Assembly (NCBI GenBank): GCA_007116685.1
Contig: SKIC01000240.1
Coordinates: 1 to 19,679, forward strand
DNA length: 19,679 nucleotides
Direction: 5' to 3'
Source: Balneolales bacterium
GTDB lineage: Bacteria > Bacteroidota > Rhodothermia > Balneolales > Natronogracilivirgulaceae
Shown here piece after piece: positions 1 through 8,216 of this stretch (position 1 is the first letter of the stretch; every line of letters begins with the position of its first letter). The notes beneath the pieces were generated by a model. It was not told where the DNA came from, ran no database searches, and saw only the letters and a list, made by a program, of their open reading frames with translations. Made by a program: the position numbers and the translations under genes.

Positions 1-356
1 ATGGATGCCGGCAAAAAGTTTAAATCCGCGAGACTACTGCCTTCGGTACCGAATTCCTGACGAAAAATAACAGCTGCGCTGTCTTTTGAGATGTAGGTTA
101 AACTCTCAACAATATCAAAATTGCGAATTTCTTCTTTGATACTTGCTGTTCTTCTGTCGTCAATATCCATCAGGAAAACCTCGACATCGATACTAGCGCG
201 TACCGATTGGGCTAACAGATAAGTATTAAAAGCAAAACGCCCGAGCACGGATAGTAATATCACTGCGAGCGTCAATGCGATGACTGACGTAACCGAAGCC
301 AACTTTGTTCTGGCAAAGCCGGCAAATCCTTCTTTTAAAACATAACCCATGCTCAT
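1..356 (-). CDS. ftsX: Cell division protein FtsX, N-terminal part (cut by window edge)
   Basis: The visible 118 residues start MSMGYVLKEGF. They show a short cytoplasmic N-terminus, one transmembrane helix (about residues 19-42), then the start of the extracytoplasmic domain with a V-E-V-F-L-M strand, a Y-I-S-K-D-S segment and, at the edge, L-N-F-L-P-A-S, which matches the conserved N-P-L-P-A-S region of FtsX. In the known family FtsX is the permease-like partner of the FtsE ATPase and signals across the membrane to peptidoglycan hydrolases during division. The remaining ECD and the last three helices lie beyond position 1. The start could be the ATG at 356 or the one two codons inside at 350; no ribosome site separates them. 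It follows the outer-membrane barrel gene by 52 nt on the same strand, so cotranscription is likely. The family call is from recognition of sequence pattern, not a search. Confidence 0.85.
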   Translation of the reverse strand, partial: MSMGYVLKEGFAGFARTKLASVTSVIALTLAVILLSVLGRFAFNTYLLAQSVRASIDVEVFLMDIDDRRTASIKEEIRNFDIVESLTYISKDSAAVIFRQEFGTEGSSLADLNFLPAS

Positions 357-408
357 AGGTTGGCAAGTTATTAGTATTGAGGTTTATATGCTACATCAAG
401 TTAGCCTG

Positions 409-2373
409 CTAATTACGCAACTGCCATCGCAATCCAAAGCGAAAACGATAATTAGGCATGGGGTAATTTGCGGTTTCAAAATAGGATGGAACCAAAGGCT
501 CAAAAGCACCCAGCACATTTTCGAATTTCAATAGGAAAATGGCACTTCTAAGGCGCACATTGATATCGATATCCACTCTTTGAAAAGCGGGAATTTGTAG
601 ACTTTCATCCTGAATTTGCAATTGCCAAATATCCCAGGCAGCATTGTATTCCGGTGTTCTGTATCTAAATGGGGATAGAATTCCTTTAACGCCGGCTTTC
701 ATGAACGCTGCTCTCTCATAGATATAATTTTTGTAATACAATCCACTTCGTATCCATACGATTTGGTCTGGCATATAAGGAGCATCCGATTCGCGATAAT
801 GGATATTAAAAAATCCTTCCCACCTGTTAACATCAAAACTTGTCCCGATATTCGTGCTCAATTGTGTAAAAGAACCGGGATTTGCACTATCCGGTATGTA
901 AGATTGGTCTGTAGTTAGTAACGAACCTCTGGCATAAAATTTCCACTCTGAGAATGGGCTGAATTCTAAACCTGCTTCTGTGCGATTAAATTGCTCAGGT
1001 AGTCTTTCATCCAAATCTATTCGTAACAAACTCTCAATGATAGGAACCACCTGCTGACCTGTGTATTGACCAAGAACGAATTTCAAATTTGACAATGGTC
1101 GTAATTGAAGGCGTATACCGGCATCGAAAGTAAGTTCATCACTCCCAACCGGTAAATCTGAACCGATGAGCTGGTTTGCAAAAACTGAAACATCCACAGA
1201 TAAAAAATCCATCGCTGACCAACCAAGTCTGGGATGTATATACCAGTTCCCCCAACTATCTGGTAAATCTGCCGTGAAGGAAGTTCTTCGTGAAAGCGAG
1301 GTCCATTCTGTGCCGGCATGTACCCCCGTAGAAATGGTGCCCATATTGTAATCTCCAGAAAGAGAAAAACCGGTTGTCGAGGTTTTCCATCTTAGCGTAT
1401 CAGGAGCAACATATCTTCTGTTTTTGCTGTGATGATAAATGGTTCCAGTTGCCATTGCCGGTACATAAGCATTTGGACGAAATAGCATTCTACCGTAGAA
1501 CAACCAATCTTTTCGATCTGATTCATGATTAAGTTCCTGTGGCTGCGCACTATCTTCAAAAAAGCTGAATTCATCCATGTTTGGAATTAAAAATCCATTT
1601 GGCTCCTGCATATCCAATACAGTTCTCAAAAAACCGCCCTCGGCTTTCCATTGCTCGGTTAGGTGGTGATGACTAGAAAGAGCAAATTGATTGCCCTGCA
1701 ATAGATTTCGGCGGAATCCCGGATCGCTTCTCTTATCCCACCATGATGCTTGTAAATTGGTTCTCCTACCCATATTTCGGGTTAGTAAAACTTCGGTATT
1801 TCTATAATTGAAGTCTGAAATATCCGTATGAATCCAAGTTAGCGGACGATTTACATAAAATCGCTGGGTTTGAAAATTGGTGTGCAGGAATTGTCCACCC
1901 TTACTTTCTGAAACCCTATCTATTCTATGCCAGGGAAGTATGTTTGTATTTGTTTGCCCGGTCAAACGATTGACAAGTGGAATGCCTTCATAATAAAATC
2001 TGTGCTGATTATGATTTCTCCCATCTACGCTGATGTAATCATGCCGGCCAAACATCCCCAACCGAAATGTTATGGCATCGAACCGGTTATGGTACCATTC
2101 TGATGGATTTGAAAACTGCTCCCACCTCAGAACGCTATCCGTTAAAACGCTGTGATATCCTTGACTTAGCACCCTACGCATAGGTTCTATGACTATGTCT
2201 TCCGTCGGTTTTTCTTGCTCCTCAGATAATTCTTCCGGATCAGCCGGCTCTTCCGGTGTGTCAGGCGGGTCTGTTTGTACATCCAAGGTGTCTGATACCA
2301 CGTGCATAGCATTCCCATTCTGATAGCTCAGCAAGAAAACAAAAAGTAAAAACAGTGGTATCACATTTTTCAT
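409..2373 (-). CDS. Outer-membrane beta-barrel protein with TonB-receptor-like plug
   Basis: This is a 654-residue exported protein. The N-terminus is a classic signal peptide (MKNVIPLFLLFVFLLSYQNGNA, cleavage probably after GNA), followed by an acidic, proline-rich linker to about residue 65. Then comes a plug-like region, with F-Y-Y-E-G-I-P-L-V-N, I-D-R-V and S-K-G-G-Q-F-L resembling the substrate-loop and 'IerIEvlrGp' part of TonB-receptor plugs. The rest is alternating aromatic beta strands, ending in F-G-L-R-W-Q-L-R-N as barrels do. I see no carboxypeptidase-like domain and no clear TonB box, so it may be a reduced receptor or a porin-like barrel; the substrate is unknown. The ATG at 2373 is preferred over an in-frame TTG at 2382 because it gives a clean signal peptide and sits 1 nt after the cinA stop (TAGCATG), which implies translational coupling. 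ftsX follows 52 nt downstream. Confidence 0.75.
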   Translation of the reverse strand: MKNVIPLFLLFVFLLSYQNGNAMHVVSDTLDVQTDPPDTPEEPADPEELSEEQEKPTEDIVIEPMRRVLSQGYHSVLTDSVLRWEQFSNPSEWYHNRFDAITFRLGMFGRHDYISVDGRNHNQHRFYYEGIPLVNRLTGQTNTNILPWHRIDRVSESKGGQFLHTNFQTQRFYVNRPLTWIHTDISDFNYRNTEVLLTRNMGRRTNLQASWWDKRSDPGFRRNLLQGNQFALSSHHHLTEQWKAEGGFLRTVLDMQEPNGFLIPNMDEFSFFEDSAQPQELNHESDRKDWLFYGRMLFRPNAYVPAMATGTIYHHSKNRRYVAPDTLRWKTSTTGFSLSGDYNMGTISTGVHAGTEWTSLSRRTSFTADLPDSWGNWYIHPRLGWSAMDFLSVDVSVFANQLIGSDLPVGSDELTFDAGIRLQLRPLSNLKFVLGQYTGQQVVPIIESLLRIDLDERLPEQFNRTEAGLEFSPFSEWKFYARGSLLTTDQSYIPDSANPGSFTQLSTNIGTSFDVNRWEGFFNIHYRESDAPYMPDQIVWIRSGLYYKNYIYERAAFMKAGVKGILSPFRYRTPEYNAAWDIWQLQIQDESLQIPAFQRVDIDINVRLRSAIFLLKFENVLGAFEPLVPSYFETANYPMPNYRFRFGLRWQLRN

Positions 2374-2374
2374 G

Positions 2375-3661
2375 CTATTCAAATTCAGGCTTTACATCGT
2401 AAGGATACGTTTTAATTCCTGATAATTTACGGCGCAGTACATCCATAGCAATAATTGCAGATCGCTCTTTGTTTGCCATGCGATCTTTGAAGAGTTGTAA
2501 TTTCATTGCAAAATGCTCATCTGCTGACCAAAACCCAACCCAGATTAATCCAACAGGTTTCTCGGCTGTTCCGCCTCCGGGTCCGGCAATTCCTGTTGTG
2601 GCTAATCCAAAATCTGCATTGGTTAATTTGGCTACAGATTTAGCCATTTCCATGGCAACAGGTTTACTCACAGCACCGAACTCATTTAGCATAGATTGAG
2701 GCACTCCTAGAATTTTCTCTTTTATAGAATTATCATAGGCTACAACACCACCCATCATATAGGCGCTACTTCCCGGAATATTGGTTAATGCGTTGCTCAA
2801 AAAACCACCGGAACAACTCTCAGCCACGGCCACTGTTTTGCCATGCTCACTCAATAGCCGGCCAACTGTTGCCGCAAGGGAGTCATCTTTTTCTTCGGAA
2901 TACACATACTCCAAAGCCTGCTTGCGAATAGCCTCAGCAACAACTTCAAGTTTCTCTTTTCCAGAATCCAAAGATGGTGCAAAAGTACTGATGCGCAGAG
3001 TAATTCCATGCCTGCCGGGTAAATATGCCATATTTACACCGTTGTTTAAAAGCGAGCGCACATCTTTTAATCGTAGATCACTCAGGGTACTTTCGCCAAT
3101 TCCTGCCAAATTCATGTAATGGCTAACATAGTGGCTTTGACCCGTCGCTCTTTTGCGAAGTTCGGTGAGTACATGTGTTGTCATTAGATATTTCATCTCA
3201 GACGGAACTCCGGGAAGTGATACCACAATATGCCCATCTTCTTCGAACCACATCCCCGGCGCTGTACCTGCTTTGTTAAATAAAACCTTACAGTTTTCAG
3301 GAACCTGCGCCTGCGCATAATTGGATTCAGAGAAAGGAATATTCCGCTTTTTAAAAACTTCCTGAATGTACTCCAAAGTCTGAGTATCCGTTTTGTAACC
3401 AACATTAAAAAAGTCGGCTAATGCCGTTTTTGTGATGTCGTCATGTGTTGGACCAAGACCGCCGGTTATAATGGTGAGGTCGGCTCTTTTCAAACTTTGG
3501 CGCAGCGCTTTTTTTATGAGAGTATCGTCATCCCCGATAGTGATAACCTTCTCAGTTTCAACGCCACAGGTTAATAACTCCTTACCTAGCCACGCCGCGT
3601 TGGTATTTATGGTATCACCAATTAGAAGTTCATTTCCGATTGAAATTAGATGCGCTATCAT
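2375..3661 (-). CDS. cinA: CinA family nicotinamide-nucleotide amidohydrolase
   Basis: A 428-residue full-length CinA. The N-terminal molybdopterin-binding-like (MoCF) domain spans about residues 1-170, with G-N-E-L-L-I-G-D at 9-16 and G-G-L-G-P-T-H-D-D at 67-75, plus S-L-P-G-V-P-S-E-M further on. A KH-like middle segment follows. The C-terminal CinA domain (about 265-420) has A-E-S-C-S-G-G (ESCSGG at 281-286) and T-G-I-A-G-P-G-G-G. In the known family this domain deamidates nicotinamide mononucleotide to nicotinate mononucleotide in pyridine-nucleotide salvage, and the N-terminal COG1058 domain can act as an ADP-ribose pyrophosphatase. The historic name 'competence/damage-inducible' should not be taken as evidence of competence here. 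It is the first gene of a probable cinA > barrel protein > ftsX run. Upstream, TTTG at about 3722-3725 and a TAATTT element 18 nt on loosely fit a Bacteroidota promoter. Confidence 0.95.
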   Translation of the reverse strand: MIAHLISIGNELLIGDTINTNAAWLGKELLTCGVETEKVITIGDDDTLIKKALRQSLKRADLTIITGGLGPTHDDITKTALADFFNVGYKTDTQTLEYIQEVFKKRNIPFSESNYAQAQVPENCKVLFNKAGTAPGMWFEEDGHIVVSLPGVPSEMKYLMTTHVLTELRKRATGQSHYVSHYMNLAGIGESTLSDLRLKDVRSLLNNGVNMAYLPGRHGITLRISTFAPSLDSGKEKLEVVAEAIRKQALEYVYSEEKDDSLAATVGRLLSEHGKTVAVAESCSGGFLSNALTNIPGSSAYMMGGVVAYDNSIKEKILGVPQSMLNEFGAVSKPVAMEMAKSVAKLTNADFGLATTGIAGPGGGTAEKPVGLIWVGFWSADEHFAMKLQLFKDRMANKERSAIIAMDVLRRKLSGIKTYPYDVKPEFE

Positions 3662-3759
3662 AGAGTAAACAAGTTCAGATTTAGGAATTGCGGATTGAAA
3701 TTATGCTGCCTTCAACGATATCAAAAGCTAAATCAATCATTCCCTTAATTCTGGGCTAT

Positions 3760-3781
3760 GATACGAAATTTCATTTGTATT
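3760..3781. repeat. Short imperfect inverted repeat between cinA and the toxin gene
   Basis: The arms 3760-3767 and 3774-3781 can form an 8-bp stem around a 6-nt loop, with G-T wobbles. It lies 3' of the toxin gene and 5' of cinA, with no T-run on either strand, so it is not a convincing terminator. The rest of 3662-3830 holds only a 19-codon minus-strand reading frame (M-I-D-L-A-F-D-I-V-E-G-S...) that I do not call a gene. Confidence 0.2.
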
Positions 3782-3830
3782 CGGGCTTATCTGGAGAGAC
3801 TTGATTGAGATTTTCAATGAAAGACCCTAA

Positions 3831-4103
3831 TCAAATTTTCAAATAGTGTCCTCTGAGTCTGTGGACTACCACTCTTCCCTGAATAACCTCATACACCATC
3901 CGATGTTCTCTATTTATTCTCCTTGCCCATAATCCAGTAAGCTGATGTTTTAAAGGCTCTGGCTTACCTGTACCAGAGAGAGGGTGCTCAGATAGTTCAT
4001 TTAATAAAACTGATATCTTGCGTAAGATTGGTTTGTTATTAGTTTTTTTATGGAAATCAATATCATCTTGAGCTTGCCTAGTGAAATCAAGCTTGTAAGT
4101 CAT
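3831..4103 (-). CDS. yoeB: YoeB-type mRNA interferase toxin
   Basis: 90 residues, close to the usual 84 of YoeB. The core G-K-P-E-P-L-K-H-Q-L-T-G-L-W-A-R-R-I followed by E-H-R-M-V-Y is nearly the E. coli YoeB core. The catalytic set is intact by alignment: Glu49, Arg68, His86 and Tyr87 correspond to E46, R65, H83 and Y84 of E. coli YoeB, with three extra residues after the terminal H-Y. In the known family this RelE-fold toxin cleaves mRNA in the ribosomal A site. Its start overlaps the stop of the upstream antitoxin gene (ATGA, 4 nt), so translation is coupled. Because the active-site residues are intact, it looks functional rather than decayed. Confidence 0.93.
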   Translation of the reverse strand: MTYKLDFTRQAQDDIDFHKKTNNKPILRKISVLLNELSEHPLSGTGKPEPLKHQLTGLWARRINREHRMVYEVIQGRVVVHRLRGHYLKI

Positions 4104-4324
4104 TCTAACCCTAAAAAACTATTGATGTCTTTTTTCTCTACTGAAGTAAAATCACCGCTTTTATATTGTTCTCGACTTTCCATAACCTTTTGAACATAGT
4201 CTGCATCATACTCTTTTTCTTTGGTTATCTGAAAATCAATTTTCAGAGCCTTCATAAATGCTTTAAGGGCCTTTAACTGCTCTTCGGTTTGTGGATGTGC
4301 TATTAAAATCTCAGAAGTTTTCAT
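4100..4324 (-). CDS. Antitoxin partner of the YoeB-type toxin (DUF2683-like)
   Basis: 74 residues from the ATG at 4324 (MKTSEILIAHP). An in-frame TTG three codons earlier is less likely. The sequence is predicted mostly helical: a short N-terminal strand or start, an amphipathic stretch T-E-E-Q-L-K-A-L-K-A-F-M-K-A-L-K, then a charged tail ending D-I-N-S-F-L-G-L-E. It does not show the Phd/YefM N-terminal fold seen in canonical YoeB partners; it looks more like the small DUF2683-type antitoxins common in Bacteroidota. The role as antitoxin is inferred from gene order, size and the 4-nt overlap with the toxin gene. The C-terminal part probably binds and masks the toxin, as in other RelE-superfamily modules, and self-repression of the operon is possible but no operator is evident. 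Confidence 0.8.
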   Translation of the reverse strand: MKTSEILIAHPQTEEQLKALKAFMKALKIDFQITKEKEYDADYVQKVMESREQYKSGDFTSVEKKDINSFLGLE

Positions 4325-4435
4325 AACATACAATCTAAAGATTTATGGAAATATATGTGAAATGATTGTTTGGTTATTTTCTAACGTATGAAATTTAGTC
4401 TTTAGTCAGCATTCCTAAGGCAACAAGTCTATAAA

Positions 4436-4460
4436 CCAAAAAAGCCGCTTATTAGCGGCT
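4436..4460 (-). terminator. Intrinsic terminator of the two-helix coiled-coil gene
   Basis: On the minus strand a perfect 7-bp stem AGCCGCT / AGCGGCT (4454-4460 with 4443-4449) closes a 4-nt loop and runs straight into a T-run (complement of 4438-4443). It lies about 30 nt past the stop at 4489, ending that unit before the toxin-antitoxin pair. Confidence 0.85.
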
Positions 4461-4488
4461 CCTTTGAAGAAATATCTGTACAGAAAAA

Positions 4489-5154
4489 CTATGCTTCGCT
4501 GTTGAAGCCTTCAAATTGCTTAAGAGCTACTTGAACTTCTTTGTTTACAGAATCGAAGTTTTCGCGAATTTCTGAGAGTAGGTTTTCGAGTTTCTCAGTC
4601 TCAGTAGTACTTAGATTGTTAAGGTCATCTAAACGGCTACTGACAGAAGTAACACTGCTTTGAAGAGAATTCAATGATTCCATAGTAGAATCGATGTCGA
4701 TACCTTGAGACAACTGAGTTAATGAACTAGTAAGTGCATCCAAATCTAAGCCGGCAAATTGGTTTTTGAGAGCTTCAACTTCTCCAACCAATCCTTCGGT
4801 AACTTCTGCAAACTGAGAAAGTACCTCAGTGTTTTGGCTTTTCATCTCTTCGATGGCAGCATCCAGTTTTGCTTTGATATCAGATTGTAATTCATCAGAA
4901 AGCTGAACCTGAACTCTGTCTTCTACATCAACTTGATCAGCGCCAACAGCTACAGGTGCGGAACCCATAAGGAAAAAGAATACTGTTGCACCGACAAAGC
5001 CAAGTAACATTACCCATGCTCCGGCTTGAGCTAAATCGAAGCCTAATGGCTCACTTGCCTGAACCAGACCAAGACCAATTAGACCTACGCCCATCAAAAC
5101 AAAGGCAAGAAGACGTGGGGTAGATTTTTCAAATCGTGTTATTTGTTGTTTCAT
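4489..5154 (-). CDS. Two-helix membrane protein with long coiled coil, GldL-like layout
   Basis: A 221-residue protein of no family I can name firmly. Two hydrophobic helices (about residues 14-33 and 44-64) are joined by a short loop P-L-G-F-D-L-A-Q-A-G. A long, charged, heptad-like region (about 80-215) follows, with spaced Leu/Ile/Val and many Ser, Asp, Glu and Gln, and no Cys. Helix 1 - short loop with G-A-W - helix 2 ending in F-F-F - long helical cytoplasmic tail resembles GldL/PorL, the type IX secretion motor subunit, but I see no partner gldM, gldN or gldK here, so this is only an architectural resemblance. A tail-anchored scaffold is equally possible. The start at 5154 has GGAG 5 nt upstream. 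It lies 163 nt downstream of mutS and is closed by its own terminator; a TTGTGC - 18 nt - TATAAA pair upstream could be a promoter. Confidence 0.6.
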   Translation of the reverse strand: MKQQITRFEKSTPRLLAFVLMGVGLIGLGLVQASEPLGFDLAQAGAWVMLLGFVGATVFFFLMGSAPVAVGADQVDVEDRVQVQLSDELQSDIKAKLDAAIEEMKSQNTEVLSQFAEVTEGLVGEVEALKNQFAGLDLDALTSSLTQLSQGIDIDSTMESLNSLQSSVTSVSSRLDDLNNLSTTETEKLENLLSEIRENFDSVNKEVQVALKQFEGFNSEA

Positions 5155-5317
5155 TTGTACTCCGATATCAATTAGCGTTCAGATCTTTTATAGACAGATA
5201 AAATTATTTAGCACAATTATAAGGAATAATCATTCATACTTATGCAATAGCCTGAATATAATCTTGTTCGTGAAAGAATGACAAATAATTTTTTATCAAT
5301 AACCTGTTAGTCCTTTT

Positions 5318-7990
5318 TTATTTTTGAGTCAGCCTTTTTAATTCCGTGATTAACAATAAAGACTCAATCGGAGTCATGCGATTAGGGTCACAGCCTTCCA
5401 GTTTATTTCGAATGGTTTCCAGATTTGGGTCAATCTCTGCCTGGAATAACGACATTTGTGCTATGGGTGCCTGAGGCTGAATATTTTTGGTTGCTTCTTG
5501 CGCAGCAGCTTTCTTGGCACGGGCTCCGGCTTCCAAAGTTCCGTTCTTGTTGGTGATATCCAAACTGTGTGATTCCAGATTCTTTAAAACCTCTTTCGCC
5601 CTGCTCACCACAATCTCCGGTAAACCGGCCATCGATGCTACTTGTATTCCATAACTGTGGTCAGCGCCGCCCGGCACAAGTTTTCGCAAAAAGATAACTT
5701 TGCCGTTATGCTCCTTAACCTGCACATTATAATTAATAATGCGCTCATACAAACTTTCCAGCTCGTTCAATTCATGATAATGCGTGGCAAAAAGGGTCTT
5801 AGCGGCAACCGATGATTGATTATGCAGATATTCCGCCAAAGACCAAGCAATACTAAGCCCATCAAATGTACTGGTGCCACGACCAACTTCATCTAATAAA
5901 ATTAGCGAACGCGGACTAGCATTATTCAGAATATTAGCGGCTTCGTTCATTTCCACCAAGAAAGTACTCTCCCCGGCGGCGAGATTATCAGAAGCACCTA
6001 CTCTGGTGAAAATTTTATCCACGATGCTCACGGTGGCTGATTTTGCCGGAACAAAGGAGCCGATCTGGGCTAATAAAACAATCAAACCGGTTTGACGCAG
6101 CACAATACTCTTACCCGCCATATTCGGTCCGGTGATAATCATAATTTGCCGGTCATGATTGTTCAAGTGTATATCATTTGGAATGAATGGCTCACCTTCG
6201 GGTAGCGTACGCTCCACAACAGGATGTCGGCCACCTTTGATATCCAATTCATCGTCCTGAGAAATCTTAGGCTTAGAATAATTATAGCGATATGCCACAT
6301 CAGCCAGGGATTGCAAACAATCTAGAGCACCAAGCGCCTGAGCAATTTCCTGAACTTCGCCGGCAAAATCAGCCACATAAAGAAGCAATTCACGAAATAA
6401 CTCTTGCTCGAGAGTGGTCATACGTTCTTCAGCAGATAAAATTTTCTCCTCAATTTCCTTTAATTCAGGCGTTATATAGCGCTCTGCATTAACAAGAGTT
6501 TGCTTGCGGATGAAATAATCAGGCACTTTATCTTTGTGAGCATTTGTGACCTCAATGTAATATCCGAAAACTTTATTGAAGCCCAATTTTAATGAAGAAA
6601 TACCAGTTTCTTCAATCATCCCCTGCTGTATTCTTGCGATATAGGACTTGCCATTGCGCGCAATGTCACGGACTTCAGCCAACTCTTCGGAAAAATGCTC
6701 CTGCATAAATCCGCCATCTCTGGTATTAGCCGGAGGATCTTCCTGTAAAGAAGAAAAAATACGCTCCTGTAATTCCGTCAATAAATGAATCCGCTCATTT
6801 GATTTCGCAATTAAAGGCTCCTCTATGTTAGCAAGAAGCATTTTTACTTTCGGTATTTGTCTAAGCGAAAGTCCTAATTGATAAACATCTCTGGGATTTG
6901 CGCGGCCTATACAAATCTTGGAAATCAATCTCTCTAAATCCCCAACCTGATCCAATTCATCTCTCAAATCACTTCGCAAACTGTGATTAATAAACAGAGC
7001 CTCAACAGCATTCAAACGATCTGTGATTTGTCTGTAATTTTTAAGCGGTTGCATCAGCCATTTTCTCAAAAGACGTCCGCCCATGGCCGTGCAGGTTTCA
7101 TCCAAAATAGAAATGAGAGTACCCTCACTTCCTCCCTCCTGCATACTGGTAATTAATTCAAGATTGCGCTTCGTGGCTTGATCCAGCATCATGTACTCGG
7201 CATTTTCGAATACATACAAACCACGTAGTTGAGATAGTGCTGCTTTTTGATTTTCGCTCACATAATGCAACAAAGCGCCGGCAGCCGTCTGGGCAAAATC
7301 CAATCCTTCAACTCCAAAACCTTTCAGGGAATGGGTTTTGAAATGATCTACTAATAATTGATAACCATAATCACCTTCAAAAATCCAATCATCCAACCAG
7401 GTCAGGTTGTAGCCACTAACAGATTCCGGGAGATTTCCTTTAAACTTTTTCGGGAGGATAATTTCAGCAGGAGAAATGGAGGGTAGGAAAGTGCGCAATT
7501 CATTTTTATCTAATTGGCAAAGCGCAAACTCGCCCGTTGAAATATCCGAAAACGAAACGCCAACGGTGCTTCCGGCAAAATGAATGGCGCAGACATAATT
7601 ATTTCGCTTCTGATCAAGCACTTTGTCAGACATGGTAACGCCGGGTGTTACAACCTCGGTTACCTCTCTGTCAACAATCTTGCTACCACGGGCTTTAGCT
7701 GAGGCTGGGTCTTCAGCCTGGTCGCAAACCGCAACCCGTATTCCTCTTCTAACTAATTTCGGCAGATAAGAATCAAGGGCATGATAAGGGAAGCCTGCAA
7801 GTGGTGTTTGATCGCCACCGTTATTTCGCTTGGTGAGTGTAATACCAAGCTCTTTGCTTATCAAAATAGCATCATCAGAAAACGTTTCGTAGAAATCCCC
7901 CACTCTAAATAATAAAACAGTACCGGGATATTGTGCTTTAATATCCTCATACTGTTGCATTAATGGGGTTTTCTTAGTCGCTTTACTCAT
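5318..7990 (-). CDS. mutS: DNA mismatch repair protein MutS
   Basis: A full-length 890-residue MutS (the family is usually 850-900). Domain I has the mismatch-reading motif G-D-F-Y-E-T-F, with the Phe-x-Glu wedge at F33 and E35. Connector, core and clamp domains follow. The ATPase domain has Walker A G-P-N-M-A-G-K-S at 621-628, L-L-D-E-V-G-R-G-T-S-T-F-D-G (Walker B D700, E701) and A-T-H-Y-H-E-L. The C-terminal tail contains M-S-L-F and ends in a helix of the kind used for dimer/tetramer contacts. In the known pathway it binds base mismatches and small loops as a dimer and recruits MutL. The wedge Phe-Glu identifies the true MutS1 group rather than MutS2. The start ATG at 7990 has a matching promoter just upstream. 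No mutL is nearby. Confidence 0.98.
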   Translation of the reverse strand: MSKATKKTPLMQQYEDIKAQYPGTVLLFRVGDFYETFSDDAILISKELGITLTKRNNGGDQTPLAGFPYHALDSYLPKLVRRGIRVAVCDQAEDPASAKARGSKIVDREVTEVVTPGVTMSDKVLDQKRNNYVCAIHFAGSTVGVSFSDISTGEFALCQLDKNELRTFLPSISPAEIILPKKFKGNLPESVSGYNLTWLDDWIFEGDYGYQLLVDHFKTHSLKGFGVEGLDFAQTAAGALLHYVSENQKAALSQLRGLYVFENAEYMMLDQATKRNLELITSMQEGGSEGTLISILDETCTAMGGRLLRKWLMQPLKNYRQITDRLNAVEALFINHSLRSDLRDELDQVGDLERLISKICIGRANPRDVYQLGLSLRQIPKVKMLLANIEEPLIAKSNERIHLLTELQERIFSSLQEDPPANTRDGGFMQEHFSEELAEVRDIARNGKSYIARIQQGMIEETGISSLKLGFNKVFGYYIEVTNAHKDKVPDYFIRKQTLVNAERYITPELKEIEEKILSAEERMTTLEQELFRELLLYVADFAGEVQEIAQALGALDCLQSLADVAYRYNYSKPKISQDDELDIKGGRHPVVERTLPEGEPFIPNDIHLNNHDRQIMIITGPNMAGKSIVLRQTGLIVLLAQIGSFVPAKSATVSIVDKIFTRVGASDNLAAGESTFLVEMNEAANILNNASPRSLILLDEVGRGTSTFDGLSIAWSLAEYLHNQSSVAAKTLFATHYHELNELESLYERIINYNVQVKEHNGKVIFLRKLVPGGADHSYGIQVASMAGLPEIVVSRAKEVLKNLESHSLDITNKNGTLEAGARAKKAAAQEATKNIQPQAPIAQMSLFQAEIDPNLETIRNKLEGCDPNRMTPIESLLLITELKRLTQK

Positions 7991-8017
7991 ATTACACTCG
8001 AAATTTCAATTGGGGCT

Positions 8018-8048
8018 TAAAGATACAACGCCGTGTGCTCCTCTCAAA
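8018..8048 (-). promoter_or_regulatory. Bacteroidota-type promoter for mutS
   Basis: On the minus strand TTTG (8048-8045) and TATCTTTA (8025-8018) are separated by 19 nt, close to the Bacteroidota -33 TTTG / -7 TAnnTTTG consensus (last G is A). It would start transcription a short distance before the mutS ATG at 7990, leaving a leader of roughly 20 nt. The remainder of the 7991-8216 gap between mutS and the divergent membrane gene shows nothing else I can support. Confidence 0.5.
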
Positions 8049-8216
8049 CCTGCATATTTATGCTAAATCATCATGCTGAATTTATCTCTTGAATTTCATT
8101 AGAATTGCGTCTAATATCTTAATACGATAAGGCTTTGTAAAATCTAGATTTTTGCGCGGGATTGAAAACGAAGGAATTACAAAGTCTTCAATAAATGAAT
8201 AGGCAATACAGACATT

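Noticed and set aside
1083..1574. Several short open frames inside the barrel gene on both strands
   Set aside because: They are out-of-frame shadows with no start signals or family resemblance.
2374..2382. TTG start three codons before the barrel-protein ATG
   Set aside because: The ATG at 2373 gives a standard signal peptide and sits directly after the cinA stop.
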